Positions 29,505 to 40,051 of a stretch of 41,509 nt of DNA are shown here, one piece after another. How positions within the stretch are numbered: the stretch's first letter is position 1; every line of letters starts with the position of its first letter. The translations under genes and the position numbers were made by a program. Source of the stretch: Microvirga lupini (GTDB lineage Bacteria; Pseudomonadota; Alphaproteobacteria; Rhizobiales; Beijerinckiaceae); contig KI912007.1 in the NCBI GenBank assembly GCA_000517005.1, positions 164,655 to 206,163 of the forward strand. Direction: 5' to 3'. Under the pieces are notes generated by a model. The model had not been told where the DNA came from, ran no database searches, and saw nothing but the letters and a program-made list of their open reading frames with translations.

Positions 29505-29537
29505 CCCTTTTACAACCGGACATCGCTCAAAAAGCGA

Positions 29538-29816
29538 TTACTTCGCGTTGACGGCTTCCTTCAGGCCCGCGCCGGCGCGGAACTTGGGGGTCTTGGAAGC
29601 GGGAACCTTGACCTTCTCGCCGGTGCGCGGGTTGCGCGCCTCACCGGCAGCGCGGTTGGTCACAACGAACGTGCCGAAGCCGACGATCTTGACCTCATCG
29701 CCCTTCTTCAGAGCGCCGGTGATCGCCTCGATGGCGGCGTCGATCGCGTCACCAGCCTGGCCACGCGAAAGGCCCACCTTATCGGCGACGGCCGCAACGA
29801 GCTCGCCTTTATTCAT
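29538..29816 (-). CDS. hup: HU-family histone-like DNA-binding protein
   Basis: A 92-residue nucleoid protein that bends and wraps DNA as a dimer. It begins MNKGELVAAVADKVGLSRGQAGDAIDA and has the core KIVGFGTFVVTNRAAGEARNPRTGE, where the beta-arm (RNPRTGE) inserts its proline into the DNA minor groove. The C-terminus (TPKFRAGAGLKEAVN) is complete. ATG 29816 is preferred over ATG 29822, because GGAGG is 8 nt from the former but only 2 nt from the latter. It follows lon, as is usual in Alphaproteobacteria, but has its own terminator and a leader after the lon terminator. Confidence 0.95.
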   Translation of the reverse strand: MNKGELVAAVADKVGLSRGQAGDAIDAAIEAITGALKKGDEVKIVGFGTFVVTNRAAGEARNPRTGEKVKVPASKTPKFRAGAGLKEAVNAK

Positions 29817-29952
29817 AGTCATATCCTCCAGTGATCACGGCGGTCGCAAAGGAAATGGTCCACCGTTTCAGGGACAATCCGTTTGGCGCAAAGCTTGTCC
29901 GTAGGCAAGCCCCGAAGTGGCTGAAATCAGCCGATTTTTCGCACTTTTCATC

Positions 29953-29988
29953 AAAAAAGAAGCCCCCGGACCGGAGTCCGGGGGCTTC
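29953..29988 (-). terminator. Terminator of lon
   Basis: GAAGCCCCCGGAC (29959-29971) and GTCCGGGGGCTTC (29976-29988) form a 13-bp stem with a 4-nt loop; on the minus strand six U follow (29958-29953). Confidence 0.9.
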
Positions 29989-30011
29989 TTTCGTAACGTA
30001 AGGACTTGGGT

Positions 30012-32438
30012 TTAGTGAGCGATCACCCCGGCCGAGTCGTCTTCGACGCCCGGCTTGTGCCCCTTGAGCTCCGAGGCCTCGTCCCACTCGATCCGCTCTG
30101 GCATGCGCACGAGGGCATGCTGAAGAACCTGATCCATCATGGAGACCGGCACGATTTCCAAGCCGTTCTTCACGCTGGCTGGAATCTCGGCCAGATCCTT
30201 GGCATTCTCCTCGGGGATCAGCACCTTCTTCATGCCGCCGCGGAGAGCCGCCAGGAGCTTCTCTTTCAGGCCGCCGATGGGAAGCACCCTGCCCCGCAGC
30301 GTCACCTCGCCGGTCATGGCGATATCGCGGCGAACCGGGATCCCGGTGATGACGGATACGATGGCGGTCGCCATGGCGATACCGGCCGACGGACCGTCCT
30401 TGGGCGTCGCACCTTCCGGCACGTGCACGTGGATGTCCCGGCGGTCAAACAGGGGCGGCTCGACGCCGAAATCGAGAGCACGGGAGCGGACGTAGGACGC
30501 CGCAGCCGAGATCGATTCCTTCATGACGTCACGCAGGTTGCCCGTGACGGTCATCTTGCCCTTGCCCGGCATCATGATGCCTTCAATGGTGAGCAACTCG
30601 CCACCGACCTCGGTCCAAGCCAGACCCGTGACCGCACCGACCATGTCCTCCGTCTCGGCCTCGCCGTAGCGGTAGCGCGGCGGTCCGAGGAACTCGGGCA
30701 GGTTGTCGGTCGTGACCTCGACCGTCTTGACCTTGGAGATCAGGATCTCCTTCACGGCCTTGCGGACGAGGTTGGCGATCTCGCGCTCCAGGTTACGCAC
30801 CCCGGCCTCACGGGTGTAGCGGCGGATCAGCATGAGGAGCGCCTCATCACCGATCTTCCACTCCTTCTCCGCCAGGCCGTGCTTCTGCATGGCCGAGGGG
30901 ATCAGGTGGGTGCGGGCGATCTCGGCCTTCTCCTCCTCGGTGTAACCCGCGATGCGGATCACTTCCATACGGTCCAGGAGCGGAGCCGGGATGTTGAGCG
31001 TGTTGGCCGTCGTTACGAACATCACGTTGGAGAGGTCGTAATCGACTTCCAGGTAATGGTCGTTGAAGGTCGAGTTCTGCTCAGGGTCGAGGACCTCGAG
31101 CAGTGCCGCCGACGGGTCGCCGCGGAAGTCCATGCCCATCTTGTCGATCTCGTCGAGCAGGATGAGCGGGTTGGACGTCTTGGCCTTGCGCATCGACTGG
31201 ATGATCTTGCCGGGCATCGAGCCGATATAGGTCCGGCGGTGGCCGCGGATCTCGGACTCGTCGCGGACGCCGCCGAGCGACATGCGCACGAACTCGCGGC
31301 CGGTCGCCTTGGCGATCGACTTGCCGAGCGAGGTCTTACCCACGCCGGGAGGACCGACGAGGCAGAGGATGGGGCCCGTGAGCTTGTTGGCGCGCTGCTG
31401 CACGGCCAGGTACTCGACGATGCGCTCCTTGACCTTATCGAGACCGTAGTGATCCGCATCGAGCAGATCCTGGGCGGCCTTGAGGTCCTTCTTCATCTTC
31501 GAGCGGCGGTTCCACGGAATGCCGAGCAGCCAGTCGAGATAGTTGCGCACGACGGTGGCCTCCGCCGACATGGGCGACATCTGGCGGAGCTTCTTCAGCT
31601 CGCCCAGCGCCTTTTCGCGGGCTTCCTTCGTGAACTTCGTCTTCTCGATCTTCTCTTCGAGTTCGGCCAGCTCGTCGCGACCTTCGTCGTCGCCGAGCTC
31701 CTTCTGGATCGCCTTCATCTGCTCGTTGAGGTAGTACTCGCGCTGCGTCTTCTCCATCTGACGCTTCACGCGGGTGCGGATCCGCTTCTCGACCTGGAGA
31801 ACCGAGATCTCGCTTTCCATCATGCCGAGCACCTTCTCAAGGCGCTGCGCGACGGTCGCGGTTTCGAGGATCGCCTGCTTGTCGGCGATCTTGATGGCCA
31901 GATGCGACGCGATGGTGTCGGCGAGCTTTGCGGGCTCGTCGATCTGGGTCACGGCGGTCACGACCTCCGGCGACACCTTCTTGTTGAGCTTCACATAATT
32001 CTCGAACTCGGACACGACGGAGCGGGCAAGAGCCTCGGCCTCCACCTGATCGCCGAGTGCGTCCGGAAGCGCTTCGGCTTCGGCCTCGTAATATTCATCC
32101 GTGCGGGTATAGGCCTTCACCTGGGCCCGGCTCGCGCCTTCGACCAGCACCTTCACGGTGCCGTCGGGCAGCTTCAGCAGTTGCAGGACGTTGGCCAGGG
32201 TGCCGACCTTGTAGATCGCATCCGTTGACGGATCGTCATCCGTCGCATCGATCTGGGTGGCCAGAAGAATGTGACGGTCCCCCTTGACCACTTCCTCAAG
32301 CGCGCGGATCGACTTTTCACGGCCGACGAAGAGCGGCACGATCATATGCGGAAAGACAACAATGTCGCGCAGAGGCAGAACCGCATAGGTTCCGGTCGAG
32401 CCTGGAACGACAGGCTGACGTGGCTTCGATTGTGTCAT
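30012..32438 (-). CDS. lon: ATP-dependent protease La (Lon)
   Basis: An 808-residue cytosolic protease that degrades misfolded and regulatory proteins (in Alphaproteobacteria these include CcrM and DnaA). It has the LonA layout: an N-domain (about 15-210) with [21 protein letters not shown], and an AAA module with Walker A GPPGVGKT 362-369 and Walker B LILLDEID 425-432. The protease domain has catalytic S684 (DGPSAG) and K727 (GGLKEKLLA). All motifs are intact and the length is usual for the family. ATG 32438 matches the conserved N-terminus. It lies between clpX and hup, all on the minus strand. Its 228-bp leader shows no sigma-32-type site I can defend. Confidence 0.97.
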   Translation of the reverse strand: MTQSKPRQPVVPGSTGTYAVLPLRDIVVFPHMIVPLFVGREKSIRALEEVVKGDRHILLATQIDATDDDPSTDAIYKVGTLANVLQLLKLPDGTVKVLVEGASRAQVKAYTRTDEYYEAEAEALPDALGDQVEAEALARSVVSEFENYVKLNKKVSPEVVTAVTQIDEPAKLADTIASHLAIKIADKQAILETATVAQRLEKVLGMMESEISVLQVEKRIRTRVKRQMEKTQREYYLNEQMKAIQKELGDDEGRDELAELEEKIEKTKFTKEAREKALGELKKLRQMSPMSAEATVVRNYLDWLLGIPWNRRSKMKKDLKAAQDLLDADHYGLDKVKERIVEYLAVQQRANKLTGPILCLVGPPGVGKTSLGKSIAKATGREFVRMSLGGVRDESEIRGHRRTYIGSMPGKIIQSMRKAKTSNPLILLDEIDKMGMDFRGDPSAALLEVLDPEQNSTFNDHYLEVDYDLSNVMFVTTANTLNIPAPLLDRMEVIRIAGYTEEEKAEIARTHLIPSAMQKHGLAEKEWKIGDEALLMLIRRYTREAGVRNLEREIANLVRKAVKEILISKVKTVEVTTDNLPEFLGPPRYRYGEAETEDMVGAVTGLAWTEVGGELLTIEGIMMPGKGKMTVTGNLRDVMKESISAAASYVRSRALDFGVEPPLFDRRDIHVHVPEGATPKDGPSAGIAMATAIVSVITGIPVRRDIAMTGEVTLRGRVLPIGGLKEKLLAALRGGMKKVLIPEENAKDLAEIPASVKNGLEIVPVSMMDQVLQHALVRMPERIEWDEASELKGHKPGVEDDSAGVIAH

Positions 32439-32666
32439 GAGACGGTATCCTTTTGACTGCGTCCGACAATCCCCTCGGATGAGCTGGATCTCGAACGAAT
32501 AACCGGAATGCTCAGGCTTTTGTTATGGGCTGCATCCGGTACACCGGGCCCTCCCTCGCAAGATGAGCGGACAGCGCCGATGCAAGAGATGATGTGGCGT
32601 TGCGGACTTCCCGTTTCAAGAAGATTGCCCGCAACGCTTCTGGTCATGGGAAGCCCCCGGCGGCCC

Positions 32667-33935
32667 CTAAGCGCTGGCGCTTGCGGCCTGGTCGTTGCGC
32701 TCGCCGTGGATGAAGAGCGGCTTGGCCTTGCCCTCGACCACCTCGGGACCAATCACCACCTGCTCGACGGAATCGAGGCCCGGCAGGTCGTACATGGTCT
32801 CCAGCAGGATGCCCTCCATGATGGAGCGCAGGCCGCGGGCGCCCGTCTTCCGCTCGATCGCCTTGCGGGCGATCATGGACAGGGCCTCGTCCTGGAAGGT
32901 CAGGTTCACGTTCTCCATCTCGAAGAGACGCTGGTACTGCTTCACCAGGGCGTTCTTGGGCTCCTGCAGGATCTTCTTGAGGGCGTCCTCGTCGAGGTCC
33001 TCCAGCGTCGCCAGAACCGGCAGACGGCCGACGAACTCGGGGATAAGGCCGAACTTCAGCAGATCCTCAGGCTCGACGGAACGGAAGATCTCGCCCGTCC
33101 GGCGGTCGTCGGGGGCCTGGACCGTGGCGCCGAAGCCGATCGATGTGCCCTTGCCACGGCCGGAGATGATCCGCTCCAGCCCGGCGAAGGCGCCGCCGCA
33201 GATGAACAGGATGTTCGTGGTGTCGACCTGCAGGAATTCCTGCTGCGGGTGCTTGCGGCCGCCCTGGGGAGGTACGGAGGCGACGGTGCCTTCCATGATC
33301 TTCAGGAGAGCCTGCTGCACGCCCTCGCCCGACACGTCGCGGGTGATGGACGGGTTGTCGGACTTGCGGGAGATCTTGTCGATCTCGTCGATATAGACGA
33401 TGCCGCGCTGCGCCCGCTCGACATTGTAGTCGGAGGCCTGGAGCAGCTTGAGGATGATGTTCTCCACGTCCTCGCCGACGTAGCCTGCCTCGGTCAGGGT
33501 CGTGGCATCCGCCATGGTGAAGGGCACATCCAGGATACGGGCCAGGGTCTGCGCCAGCAGGGTCTTGCCCGAGCCGGTGGGCCCGATCAGCAGGATGTTC
33601 GACTTGGCCAGTTCGACGTCGTTGTGTTTCGTCGCATGGGCAAGGCGCTTGTAATGGTTGTGGACCGCCACCGAGAGCACCTTCTTGGCGTGCTCCTGGC
33701 CGATCACGTAGTCATCCAGAACGCGGCTGATTTCCTTCGGGGTCGGCACCCCGTCGCGGGACTTCACGAGAGACGATTTCGACTCCTCGCGGATGATGTC
33801 CATGCACAGCTCGACGCATTCATCGCAGATGAAAACCGTCGGGCCAGCGATCAGCTTGCGAACCTCATGCTGGCTCTTGCCGCAGAAGGAGCAGTACAGC
33901 GTACTCTTGGAGTCGTTGCCGCCAGCCTTGGTCAT
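32667..33935 (-). CDS. clpX: ClpXP unfoldase subunit ClpX
   Basis: A 422-residue AAA+ unfoldase that feeds ClpP. The N-terminal zinc finger has C15, C18, C37 and C40 (YCSFCGK and [10 protein letters not shown]). Walker A is GPTGSGKT (118-125), the pore loop is [10 protein letters not shown] and Walker B is IVYIDEIDK. The IGF loop for ClpP docking lies in [12 protein letters not shown] 33935 is chosen, since GGAG is 8 nt upstream; a GTG two codons earlier is less likely. It is downstream of clpP with a 221-bp spacer that contains a terminator-like hairpin and an inverted repeat, so it probably has its own promoter. Confidence 0.97.
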   Translation of the reverse strand: MTKAGGNDSKSTLYCSFCGKSQHEVRKLIAGPTVFICDECVELCMDIIREESKSSLVKSRDGVPTPKEISRVLDDYVIGQEHAKKVLSVAVHNHYKRLAHATKHNDVELAKSNILLIGPTGSGKTLLAQTLARILDVPFTMADATTLTEAGYVGEDVENIILKLLQASDYNVERAQRGIVYIDEIDKISRKSDNPSITRDVSGEGVQQALLKIMEGTVASVPPQGGRKHPQQEFLQVDTTNILFICGGAFAGLERIISGRGKGTSIGFGATVQAPDDRRTGEIFRSVEPEDLLKFGLIPEFVGRLPVLATLEDLDEDALKKILQEPKNALVKQYQRLFEMENVNLTFQDEALSMIARKAIERKTGARGLRSIMEGILLETMYDLPGLDSVEQVVIGPEVVEGKAKPLFIHGERNDQAASASA

Positions 33936-33995
33936 TATCACATCTCCAATCCGTGCTGGGACAGCCCCTGCCGACCCAACACTCCTAAGTTATAG

Positions 33996-34024
33996 GCGAC
34001 GGACCTAATAAAATGTTCCGTCGC
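33996..34024. promoter_or_regulatory. Inverted repeat in the clpX leader
   Basis: GCGACGGA (33996-34003) and TCCGTCGC (34017-34024) are perfect complements around an AT-rich 13-bp centre. On the minus strand a TATAAC (33994-33989) lies just downstream. It could be an operator or a 5' leader hairpin controlling clpX. Confidence 0.4.
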
Positions 34025-34124
34025 TAAGAATTGAACGTCCAAATCGCCTTGTATCCCGAATCCACATGCAATCACGCGGAGGCCGCCTGATCAATAGAAA
34101 CGGGATTACTCGGCAAAAAGACGC

Positions 34125-34148
34125 ACCTGGGGAATTTTGTCCCCAGGT
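34125..34148. terminator. Hairpin terminator after clpP
   Basis: ACCTGGGGA (34125-34133) and TCCCCAGGT (34140-34148) form a perfect 9-bp stem with a 6-nt loop. It lies 8 bp past the clpP stop. On the clpP strand the U-run (TCTTTTT) starts 4 nt after the stem; on the plus strand TTT follows directly. Confidence 0.65.
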
Positions 34149-34156
34149 TTTAAGGA

Positions 34157-34789
34157 TTAAGCCGGGGTGGCGGCCGGCTCGGGGCGCTTCTCGATCACCT
34201 GGTCGATGAGGCCGAATTCCAGGGCCGCCTGGGCAGTCATGAAGTTGTCGCGCTCCAGGGCCCGGTCGATCTCTTCGTAGTTACGGCCGGTATGGCCGAC
34301 ATAGATCTCGTTCAGCCGACGCTTGAGGGCCTCGCTCTCGCGGGCGTGGATCATGATGTCCGTAACCTGGCCCTGATAGCCGCCGGACGGCTGGTGGACC
34401 ATGATGCGGGCGTTCGGGAGGGCAAAGCGCATCCCCTTCTCGCCGGCGGTCAGCAGGAGGGAGCCCATGGAGGCCGCCTGGCCGACGCAGAGGGTCGAAA
34501 CCGGGCAGCGGATGAACTGCATGGTGTCGTAGATCGACAGGCCCGAGGTCACGACGCCGCCGGGCGAGTTGATATAGAAGGAGATTTCCTTCTTGGGGTT
34601 CTCGGCCTCGAGGAACAGAAGCTGTGCCACGATCAGCGAGGCCGAGTAATCTTCGACAGGGCCCGTGAGGAAGATAATCCGTTCGCGCAGGAGGCGCGAA
34701 TAGATGTCGAATGCGCGCTCACCGCGGTTCGACTGCTCAACCACCATCGGGACGAGCGTATTGTTATAGAGCGCTACCGGATCTCTCAT
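34157..34789 (-). CDS. clpP: ATP-dependent Clp protease proteolytic subunit
   Basis: A 210-residue serine protease forming the tetradecameric chamber served by ClpX and ClpA. The catalytic triad is S107 (GQAASMGS), H132 (MVHQPSGG) and D181 (ERDNFM). The N-terminal propeptide-like region, the INSPGG oxyanion loop (about 74-79) and the handle helix are present. ATG 34789 matches the family start ([19 protein letters not shown]) and has GGAG about 10 nt upstream. It lies between tig and clpX in the standard tig-clpP-clpX-lon order. A perfect GC hairpin sits 19 bp before the start. Confidence 0.97.
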   Translation of the reverse strand: MRDPVALYNNTLVPMVVEQSNRGERAFDIYSRLLRERIIFLTGPVEDYSASLIVAQLLFLEAENPKKEISFYINSPGGVVTSGLSIYDTMQFIRCPVSTLCVGQAASMGSLLLTAGEKGMRFALPNARIMVHQPSGGYQGQVTDIMIHARESEALKRRLNEIYVGHTGRNYEEIDRALERDNFMTAQAALEFGLIDQVIEKRPEPAATPA

Positions 34790-34807
34790 TGTCTCACTGC
34801 TCCAATT

Positions 34808-34829
34808 CGGCCGCGCAGATTCGCGGCCG
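34808..34829 (-). promoter_or_regulatory. Hairpin in the tig-clpP spacer
   Basis: CGGCCGCG (34808-34815) and CGCGGCCG (34822-34829) form a perfect 8-bp stem with a 6-nt loop, directly upstream of the clpP ribosome site. No U-run follows, so it may stabilise or modulate the clpP message rather than end tig transcripts. Confidence 0.5.
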
Positions 34830-34866
34830 TGCAATTCAAGCAAGCAACGAGACGCTTAAGAGAGCG

Positions 34867-36270
34867 TTACTCGCTCTTGCCGGCTTTCTTTCCGCCCTTG
34901 GCCTTGGCGGCCTTCGGCTCGGAGTCGGTCTCCTCGTCCTCGTCGCTGAAGAGCGCGTCCTTGGAGACGGTCTCCTCATCCACCTTCACCTGGGACAGGA
35001 TCTGGTCGACGACCTTCTCCTCGAAGAGAGGAGCCCGGATTTCAGCAAGGGCCTGCGGGTTCTTCTGGTAGAACTCCCAAACCTGCCGCTCCTGGCCGGG
35101 GTACTGGCGGACCCGCTCGATGAGGGCCTGAGTCACCTCATCGTCGGAAATCTTGATATCGGACTTCTCACCGATCTGTGCAAGGACCAAGCCGAGGCGA
35201 ACACGACGCTCCGCGATCTTCCGGTACTCGGCCTTGGCCTCTTCTTCCGTGGTGTTCTCGTCCTCGAAGGTGCGGTTGTTCGACTTCATGTCGCCGACGA
35301 CCTGCGACCACACGGCCGCGAATTCCTGCTCGACCAGGGTCGGAGGCAGTTCGAAACTGTACTTGGCGTCGAGAGAATCGAGCAGATCCTTCTTCACCTT
35401 GCGGCCGGACTGGGCGTCGAAATCGCGCTTGATGGCGTCGCGGATCGCATCCTTGAGCTTGTCCAGGGATTCCATGCCGAAGCCCTTAGCCATCTCGTCG
35501 TCGATCTTCAGCTCGCCCGGAGCCTCGACTTCCTTCACGGTCACGTCGAACTCGGCATCCTTGCCGGCCAGATGGGCCGCCATGTAGTTCACCGGGAAAG
35601 TGACCTTCACGAGCTTGGTGTCGCCGGCCTTGAGGCCGAGGAGCTGGTCCTCGAAGCCAGGAATGAAGGTGTTCGAGCCGAGCTCGACCCGGATGTCCTC
35701 ACCCTTGCCGCCCTCGAATTCCTTGCCGTCGATGCGGCCCACGAAGTCCACCACGACCCGGTCGCCCTCGACCGCAATGCCTTCCTTCGTGTCGAAGGAG
35801 CGGTTCTGCTTGGCCATGCGCTCGAGCGATTCGTTGATCTCGGTATCGGTGACCTCGGCCACCTGCTTCTTGACCGTCACGTCGGAGAGATCGGCAAGCT
35901 CGAAGACCGGCAGGACCTCGAGGGCAACGGTGAACGCCAGGTCGCCCTTGGCCTCCATGGCCTTCTCCACCTCTTCCTGGCTCTCGGGGAACTGAATCTG
36001 CGGCTCGTTGGCGAGCTTCAGGTTGTTGTCCTCGACGATCTTGCGGTTGGCCTCGTTGACGGCGTTCTGCAGCACGTCCGCCATGACGGAACGGCCATAG
36101 ACCCTACGCAGATGTCCCACCGGCACCTTGCCGGGACGGAATCCCTTGATCTGCACGCGATCCTTGAGGGTCGTCAGTTCGCTGTTCAGGCGCTGCTCCA
36201 ACTCGGTGGCCGGGAGCACGACCTTGAACTCTCGCTTCAAGCCTTGGGACAGTGTTTCCGTCACCTGCAT
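34867..36270 (-). CDS. tig: Trigger factor (ribosome-associated chaperone, FKBP-type PPIase)
   Basis: A 467-residue ribosome-bound chaperone. The N-terminal ribosome-binding domain has the signature loop GFRPGKVP (about 43-50). The FKBP-like PPIase domain (about 155-240) contains [20 protein letters not shown] and the helical C-terminal chaperone arms follow. A lysine/acidic-rich tail ([10 protein letters not shown] then [10 protein letters not shown]) extends it beyond the usual 430-450 residues. ATG 36270 gives the conserved start MQVTETL; ATG 36288 in frame is a less likely alternative. It heads the tig-clpP-clpX-lon cluster. tRNA-Leu lies upstream on the same strand. Confidence 0.96.
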   Translation of the reverse strand: MQVTETLSQGLKREFKVVLPATELEQRLNSELTTLKDRVQIKGFRPGKVPVGHLRRVYGRSVMADVLQNAVNEANRKIVEDNNLKLANEPQIQFPESQEEVEKAMEAKGDLAFTVALEVLPVFELADLSDVTVKKQVAEVTDTEINESLERMAKQNRSFDTKEGIAVEGDRVVVDFVGRIDGKEFEGGKGEDIRVELGSNTFIPGFEDQLLGLKAGDTKLVKVTFPVNYMAAHLAGKDAEFDVTVKEVEAPGELKIDDEMAKGFGMESLDKLKDAIRDAIKRDFDAQSGRKVKKDLLDSLDAKYSFELPPTLVEQEFAAVWSQVVGDMKSNNRTFEDENTTEEEAKAEYRKIAERRVRLGLVLAQIGEKSDIKISDDEVTQALIERVRQYPGQERQVWEFYQKNPQALAEIRAPLFEEKVVDQILSQVKVDEETVSKDALFSDEDEETDSEPKAAKAKGGKKAGKSE

Positions 36271-36381
36271 GGTACTATTCGCCTTCATCCACTCGAAAAT
36301 CTGATATCCAGGTTCCGGCCGATGCGGCGCATGCCGTCAACCAGGCCACTCGGAGCCTCCGGAACCCAATCCTGACGGGAT

Positions 36382-36466
36382 TGGTGCGGGCGGAGGGACT
36401 CGAACCCCCACAACTTTCGTCGCTGGAACCTAAATCCAGTGCGTCTACCAATTCCGCCACGCCCGC
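36382..36466 (-). tRNA. tRNA-Leu (anticodon UAG)
   Basis: On the minus strand, acceptor arms GCGGGCG and CGCCCGC pair. The anticodon stem CTGGA/TCCAG closes the loop TTTAGGT with anticodon TAG. The long variable arm (class II, about 85 nt with CCA) fits leucine, and GGTTCGAGTCC marks the T-arm. The rest of the 36271-36640 gap shows no other gene. Confidence 0.95.
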
Positions 36467-36640
36467 GCGGGAGCGGCGCGCGAGGCGCACCCCTCTTCCG
36501 GGACGCGGCTCTATAGCACGGTTAAAAGACCGTGCATCAAAAAAGTTCATATGCGGCCAAATGGCAACCAAACTTGGCCGTTCACGTTCAAAGCTGTACC
36601 GATGCCAACCATCCGCAAGCCCTGAGACGAGACTGCCTTC

Positions 36641-37981
36641 ATGATCACCCGCCGCGCCATCGCCGCCGGTCTCGCCGTGACCTTGGTCCCCCTCTCCCGG
36701 CAAGCGCGCGCCCAGATTCCAGCCGGCTCGGAACAGGTCCTGGCGGCAAAGCCGACACCGACGAAGCTCCGCCCCGATGCCGCCATCGTAGCCGAGACTT
36801 GGGCCTTCAACGGGACCTTGAGTCCCGCTCTGCGCATCAGGCACGGAACGGTGCTGCGTGTGAGACTGCAGAACGAGACCACCCTGCCCCTGTCGCTTCA
36901 TTTCCACGGCGTGCGGGGACCGAATGCCATGGACGGGGTCGGCGGGTTGACCCAGGCGCCCGTGGCGGCCGGGAAAAGCCATGAATACCGCTTCACCCCG
37001 CCCGATCCGGGCACGTTCCTGATCCGCCCCTGTGTGCCCGGCGGCAGCGCCGAGCCCATGGAGCGCGGCCTCTCGGGCTTCCTGATCGTGGAGGAGCCCA
37101 ACCCGCCGCAGGTCGATCAGGATGTCGCCCTCCTGGTGGATGACTGGCGCCTGAACGATGACGGCACCCTCGCTCCCTTCGAGAGGCCTGTAGAAGCCGC
37201 CCCTGCCGGTCGCCTCGGAAGCTGGCTCAGCGTCAATGGACAGGCGACGCCGCAACGGATCGAGGCCCCTCCGGACGGGCGCCTGCGCCTGAGGATCGCC
37301 AATGCCTGCAACGCCCGGACCATGCGCCTGCGCTTCGACGGTCTGAGAGCCCATGTTATCGCCATCGACGGACAGCCGACGAGCACTTTCGAGCCCTTGA
37401 AGGCCTCCCTGCCCTTTGCGCCCGGCACCCGCTACGACCTACTGGTCGACCTCGCTTCGGAGGCCGGAGCTGCCGGCGCCGTGATGGCCCTGATCGGCGA
37501 CGGCATGCCTCTCGTCGAGATCGTGACGGCCGGGGACCGGCAGCCCGGACTGCCAGCCATCGCCCCTCTGGCGGCCAATCCGAAGCTCCCGGAGGCTATC
37601 AAGCTCCAGAACGCCAGCCGCAAGGACGTCGTGATCACGGGTGATCCGAAACTTCCCAATGCCCCCTGGACGATCAATGGAGCTGTAGGACGCCCGTCGG
37701 GTGCACCGCTGATGAAGGTGAAGCGGGGAACGCCGGTGGTGCTGGCGCTCGCGAATCAGACGGCCTTCGTCCAGCCCTTACATCTTCACGGCCATTGTTT
37801 CCGGCTGCTGCATCCCCTCGACGACGGCTGGGAACCCTATTGGCTGGACACGGTGCAGGTGCCAGAGAGCAAGACGATCCGGATTGCCTTCGTGGCCGAC
37901 AATCCCGGCAAGTGGCTTCTCGCCTCCACCGTCGTGGAGCGGTTCGACGCCGGCCTGTTGACCTGGATCGAGGTTACCTGA
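36641..37981 (+). CDS. Multicopper-oxidase-fold protein lacking most copper ligands
   Basis: A 446-residue exported protein. The N-terminus MITRRAIAAG with a hydrophobic stretch and ARAQ looks like a Tat signal. It has the three-cupredoxin-domain layout of laccases. Motif 1 is kept (LHFHG, H87 and H89). Motif 2, normally HSH, reads IRPC (128-131). Motif 3 reads QPLHLHGH, so the type-1 His is Q379, while H381 and H383 remain. Motif 4, normally HCHxxxH, reads LLASTVVERF. Type-1 copper and most type-3 ligands are therefore absent, but both type-2 ligands (H87 and H381) persist. It may be a copper-binding or structural protein like FtsP/SufI, not a laccase. ATG 36641 is the start. Its 3' end overlaps nnr by 8 bp, tail-to-tail. 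Confidence 0.82.
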   Translation: MITRRAIAAGLAVTLVPLSRQARAQIPAGSEQVLAAKPTPTKLRPDAAIVAETWAFNGTLSPALRIRHGTVLRVRLQNETTLPLSLHFHGVRGPNAMDGVGGLTQAPVAAGKSHEYRFTPPDPGTFLIRPCVPGGSAEPMERGLSGFLIVEEPNPPQVDQDVALLVDDWRLNDDGTLAPFERPVEAAPAGRLGSWLSVNGQATPQRIEAPPDGRLRLRIANACNARTMRLRFDGLRAHVIAIDGQPTSTFEPLKASLPFAPGTRYDLLVDLASEAGAAGAVMALIGDGMPLVEIVTAGDRQPGLPAIAPLAANPKLPEAIKLQNASRKDVVITGDPKLPNAPWTINGAVGRPSGAPLMKVKRGTPVVLALANQTAFVQPLHLHGHCFRLLHPLDDGWEPYWLDTVQVPESKTIRIAFVADNPGKWLLASTVVERFDAGLLTWIEVT

Positions 37982-39461
37982 GAAGCCCCCGCAGGACCCC
38001 CGGCACCAGATCCGCCAGATCCTCCGAGATTAGTCCCGGCCCGAAGCTCGCGCCCGCCTCGGCGTGGATCCAGGCTCCGGCGCAGGCTGCCTCAAAGGCG
38101 GATACGTTCTGCGCCATCAGCCCTGCGATGAGGCCACAGAGCGTGTCGCCCGAGCCGGCGGTCGCGAGGTACGGGGTGCCGTTCTCGTTGATGGCCGCCC
38201 TGCCGTCGGGAGCGGCGATTACGGTGTCTGCCCCCTTCAACAGCACCACTGCTCCAGTGTAAGCCGCTGCGCGCCTAGCGCGCTCGATTTTCGATGCTGG
38301 ATCAAGGATATCCGGGTGCCCTTTGAACAAGCGATTGAACTCGCCGCCATGGGGTGTGAGCACCGTCGGCGCATGGCGGAACGCGCCATGGAGTTCCGAC
38401 GCTAATCCTTCGAAGGAGGTCAGCGCATCGGCATCCAGGACGAGGCTTCGCCTTGCCTGGACGGCAACGGCCATCATGGCGCGGGCGCCCGCATGGACAC
38501 CCAGCGCCGGTCCCAGAACGAGGGCATTGAGGCGCGTATCCTGGAGAATGTTGTGGAGCCCCTCGGGACCGTCGCAGCCCTTCAGCATGATCGCCGTGAG
38601 GTGAGCGGCATTGACCCCGATTGCCTCCGGCGGCGAGGCCACGGTAACGAGACCGGACCCGATCCTGAGTGCCGCCCGGGCCGCCAGCCGCGCCGCCCCC
38701 GTGCGGGTCGCGCCACCCGAAGCAACGAGGGTGTGGCCGCGCTCGTATTTGTGAGAGGAGAGCCCGGGCTTCGGCAAGGCATGCAGCCACAGAGCCGGGC
38801 TGTTGGCGAAGAGGCTCCCGCCCTTCGCCTCGAGGATCTCCCGTCCGATTCCGATATCCGCCACTTCGACAGGACCGCTGAAGGCGCGCCCCGGCATCAG
38901 CAGATGGCAGGGCTTGCGGGCGGCGAAGGTCACCGTGCGGGCAGCCTTCACCGCAATGCCCCGCACCTCGCCGGTATCGCCGTCGATGCCGGAGGGAAGA
39001 TCCACCGCCAGGATCGGCTTGCCCGAGCCGTTCATGCGGTCGACCACATGCCGCGCCACGCCATCGAGATCGCGGGACAAACCGGTGCCGAAGAGAGCAT
39101 CGACGATGAGGTCTGCGTCCTGAAATGCCGCATCCTCGCCTCGACCGACCTCTCCCGTCCAGTCCTGCGCCGCTTCCGCAGCATCTCCCGTCAGCCGGTT
39201 CAGATCTCCCAGGAGGCTGAGGCTCACCCGATAGCCTCGCTCGGCAAGGAGAGTGGCCGCGATGAAGCCGTCGCCTCCATTCTGACCGGGCCCCGCCACA
39301 ATGGCGATCCTGCTTCCTTCAGAGGCTAATTTTTCGGCAGAATCGGCGACGGCACGCCCGGCCCGTTTCATGAGTTCGATGCCCGGAACGCCTCTCGCGA
39401 TGGTTTCCAGGTCGGCCCGCTTCATTTCGGAGGGGGGCAGGACGAGTTCAGGGGCTGTCAT
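37974..39461 (-). CDS. nnr: Bifunctional NAD(P)H-hydrate repair enzyme (epimerase + ADP-dependent dehydratase)
   Basis: A 495-residue cytosolic enzyme that repairs hydrated NADH and NADPH. The N-terminal YjeF_N epimerase domain (about 1-215) has VAGPGQNGGDGFIAATLL and DALFGTGL. The C-terminal YjeF_C/ribokinase-like dehydratase (about 225-495) has LGPALG, VLTPHGGEFNRLF and the nucleotide-binding GSGDTLCGLIAGLMAQ. ATG 39461 gives the usual N-terminus; its ribosome site is weak and an ATG at 39515 is possible. It is divergent from glnB, a neighbour order common in Alphaproteobacteria. The stop overlaps the convergent multicopper-oxidase-like gene by 8 bp. Confidence 0.94.
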   Translation of the reverse strand: MTAPELVLPPSEMKRADLETIARGVPGIELMKRAGRAVADSAEKLASEGSRIAIVAGPGQNGGDGFIAATLLAERGYRVSLSLLGDLNRLTGDAAEAAQDWTGEVGRGEDAAFQDADLIVDALFGTGLSRDLDGVARHVVDRMNGSGKPILAVDLPSGIDGDTGEVRGIAVKAARTVTFAARKPCHLLMPGRAFSGPVEVADIGIGREILEAKGGSLFANSPALWLHALPKPGLSSHKYERGHTLVASGGATRTGAARLAARAALRIGSGLVTVASPPEAIGVNAAHLTAIMLKGCDGPEGLHNILQDTRLNALVLGPALGVHAGARAMMAVAVQARRSLVLDADALTSFEGLASELHGAFRHAPTVLTPHGGEFNRLFKGHPDILDPASKIERARRAAAYTGAVVLLKGADTVIAAPDGRAAINENGTPYLATAGSGDTLCGLIAGLMAQNVSAFEAACAGAWIHAEAGASFGPGLISEDLADLVPGVLRGLLR

Positions 39462-39530
39462 AGGACCAAAATGGACTCGATTTCGATGATTTGGCGAGGG
39501 TTTCCGCAACTGCACAAACTTTGATCATGA

Positions 39531-39980
<450 letters not shown>

Positions 39981-40051
39981 GCTCGCTTTCCCAAGCCGAG
40001 GCCGTTCAGGCCAAGGATTATTCTAAAAGGGCAGAAGAGGACCAGACGATC

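Noticed and set aside
30006-32228. Very long open frame antisense to lon
   Set aside because: It mirrors the codon structure of lon in a GC-rich genome, has no family motifs and runs opposite to a complete, well-known gene.
36271-36381. Possible regulator site or small gene between tig and tRNA-Leu
   Set aside because: No ORF with a ribosome site and no stable hairpin beyond the tRNA could be found.
39493-39510. Possible sigma-54 promoter before glnB (TGGCG...CCGCA)
   Set aside because: The GG and GC dinucleotides are 11 bp apart, not 10, and the sequence around them departs from the TTGCA consensus.
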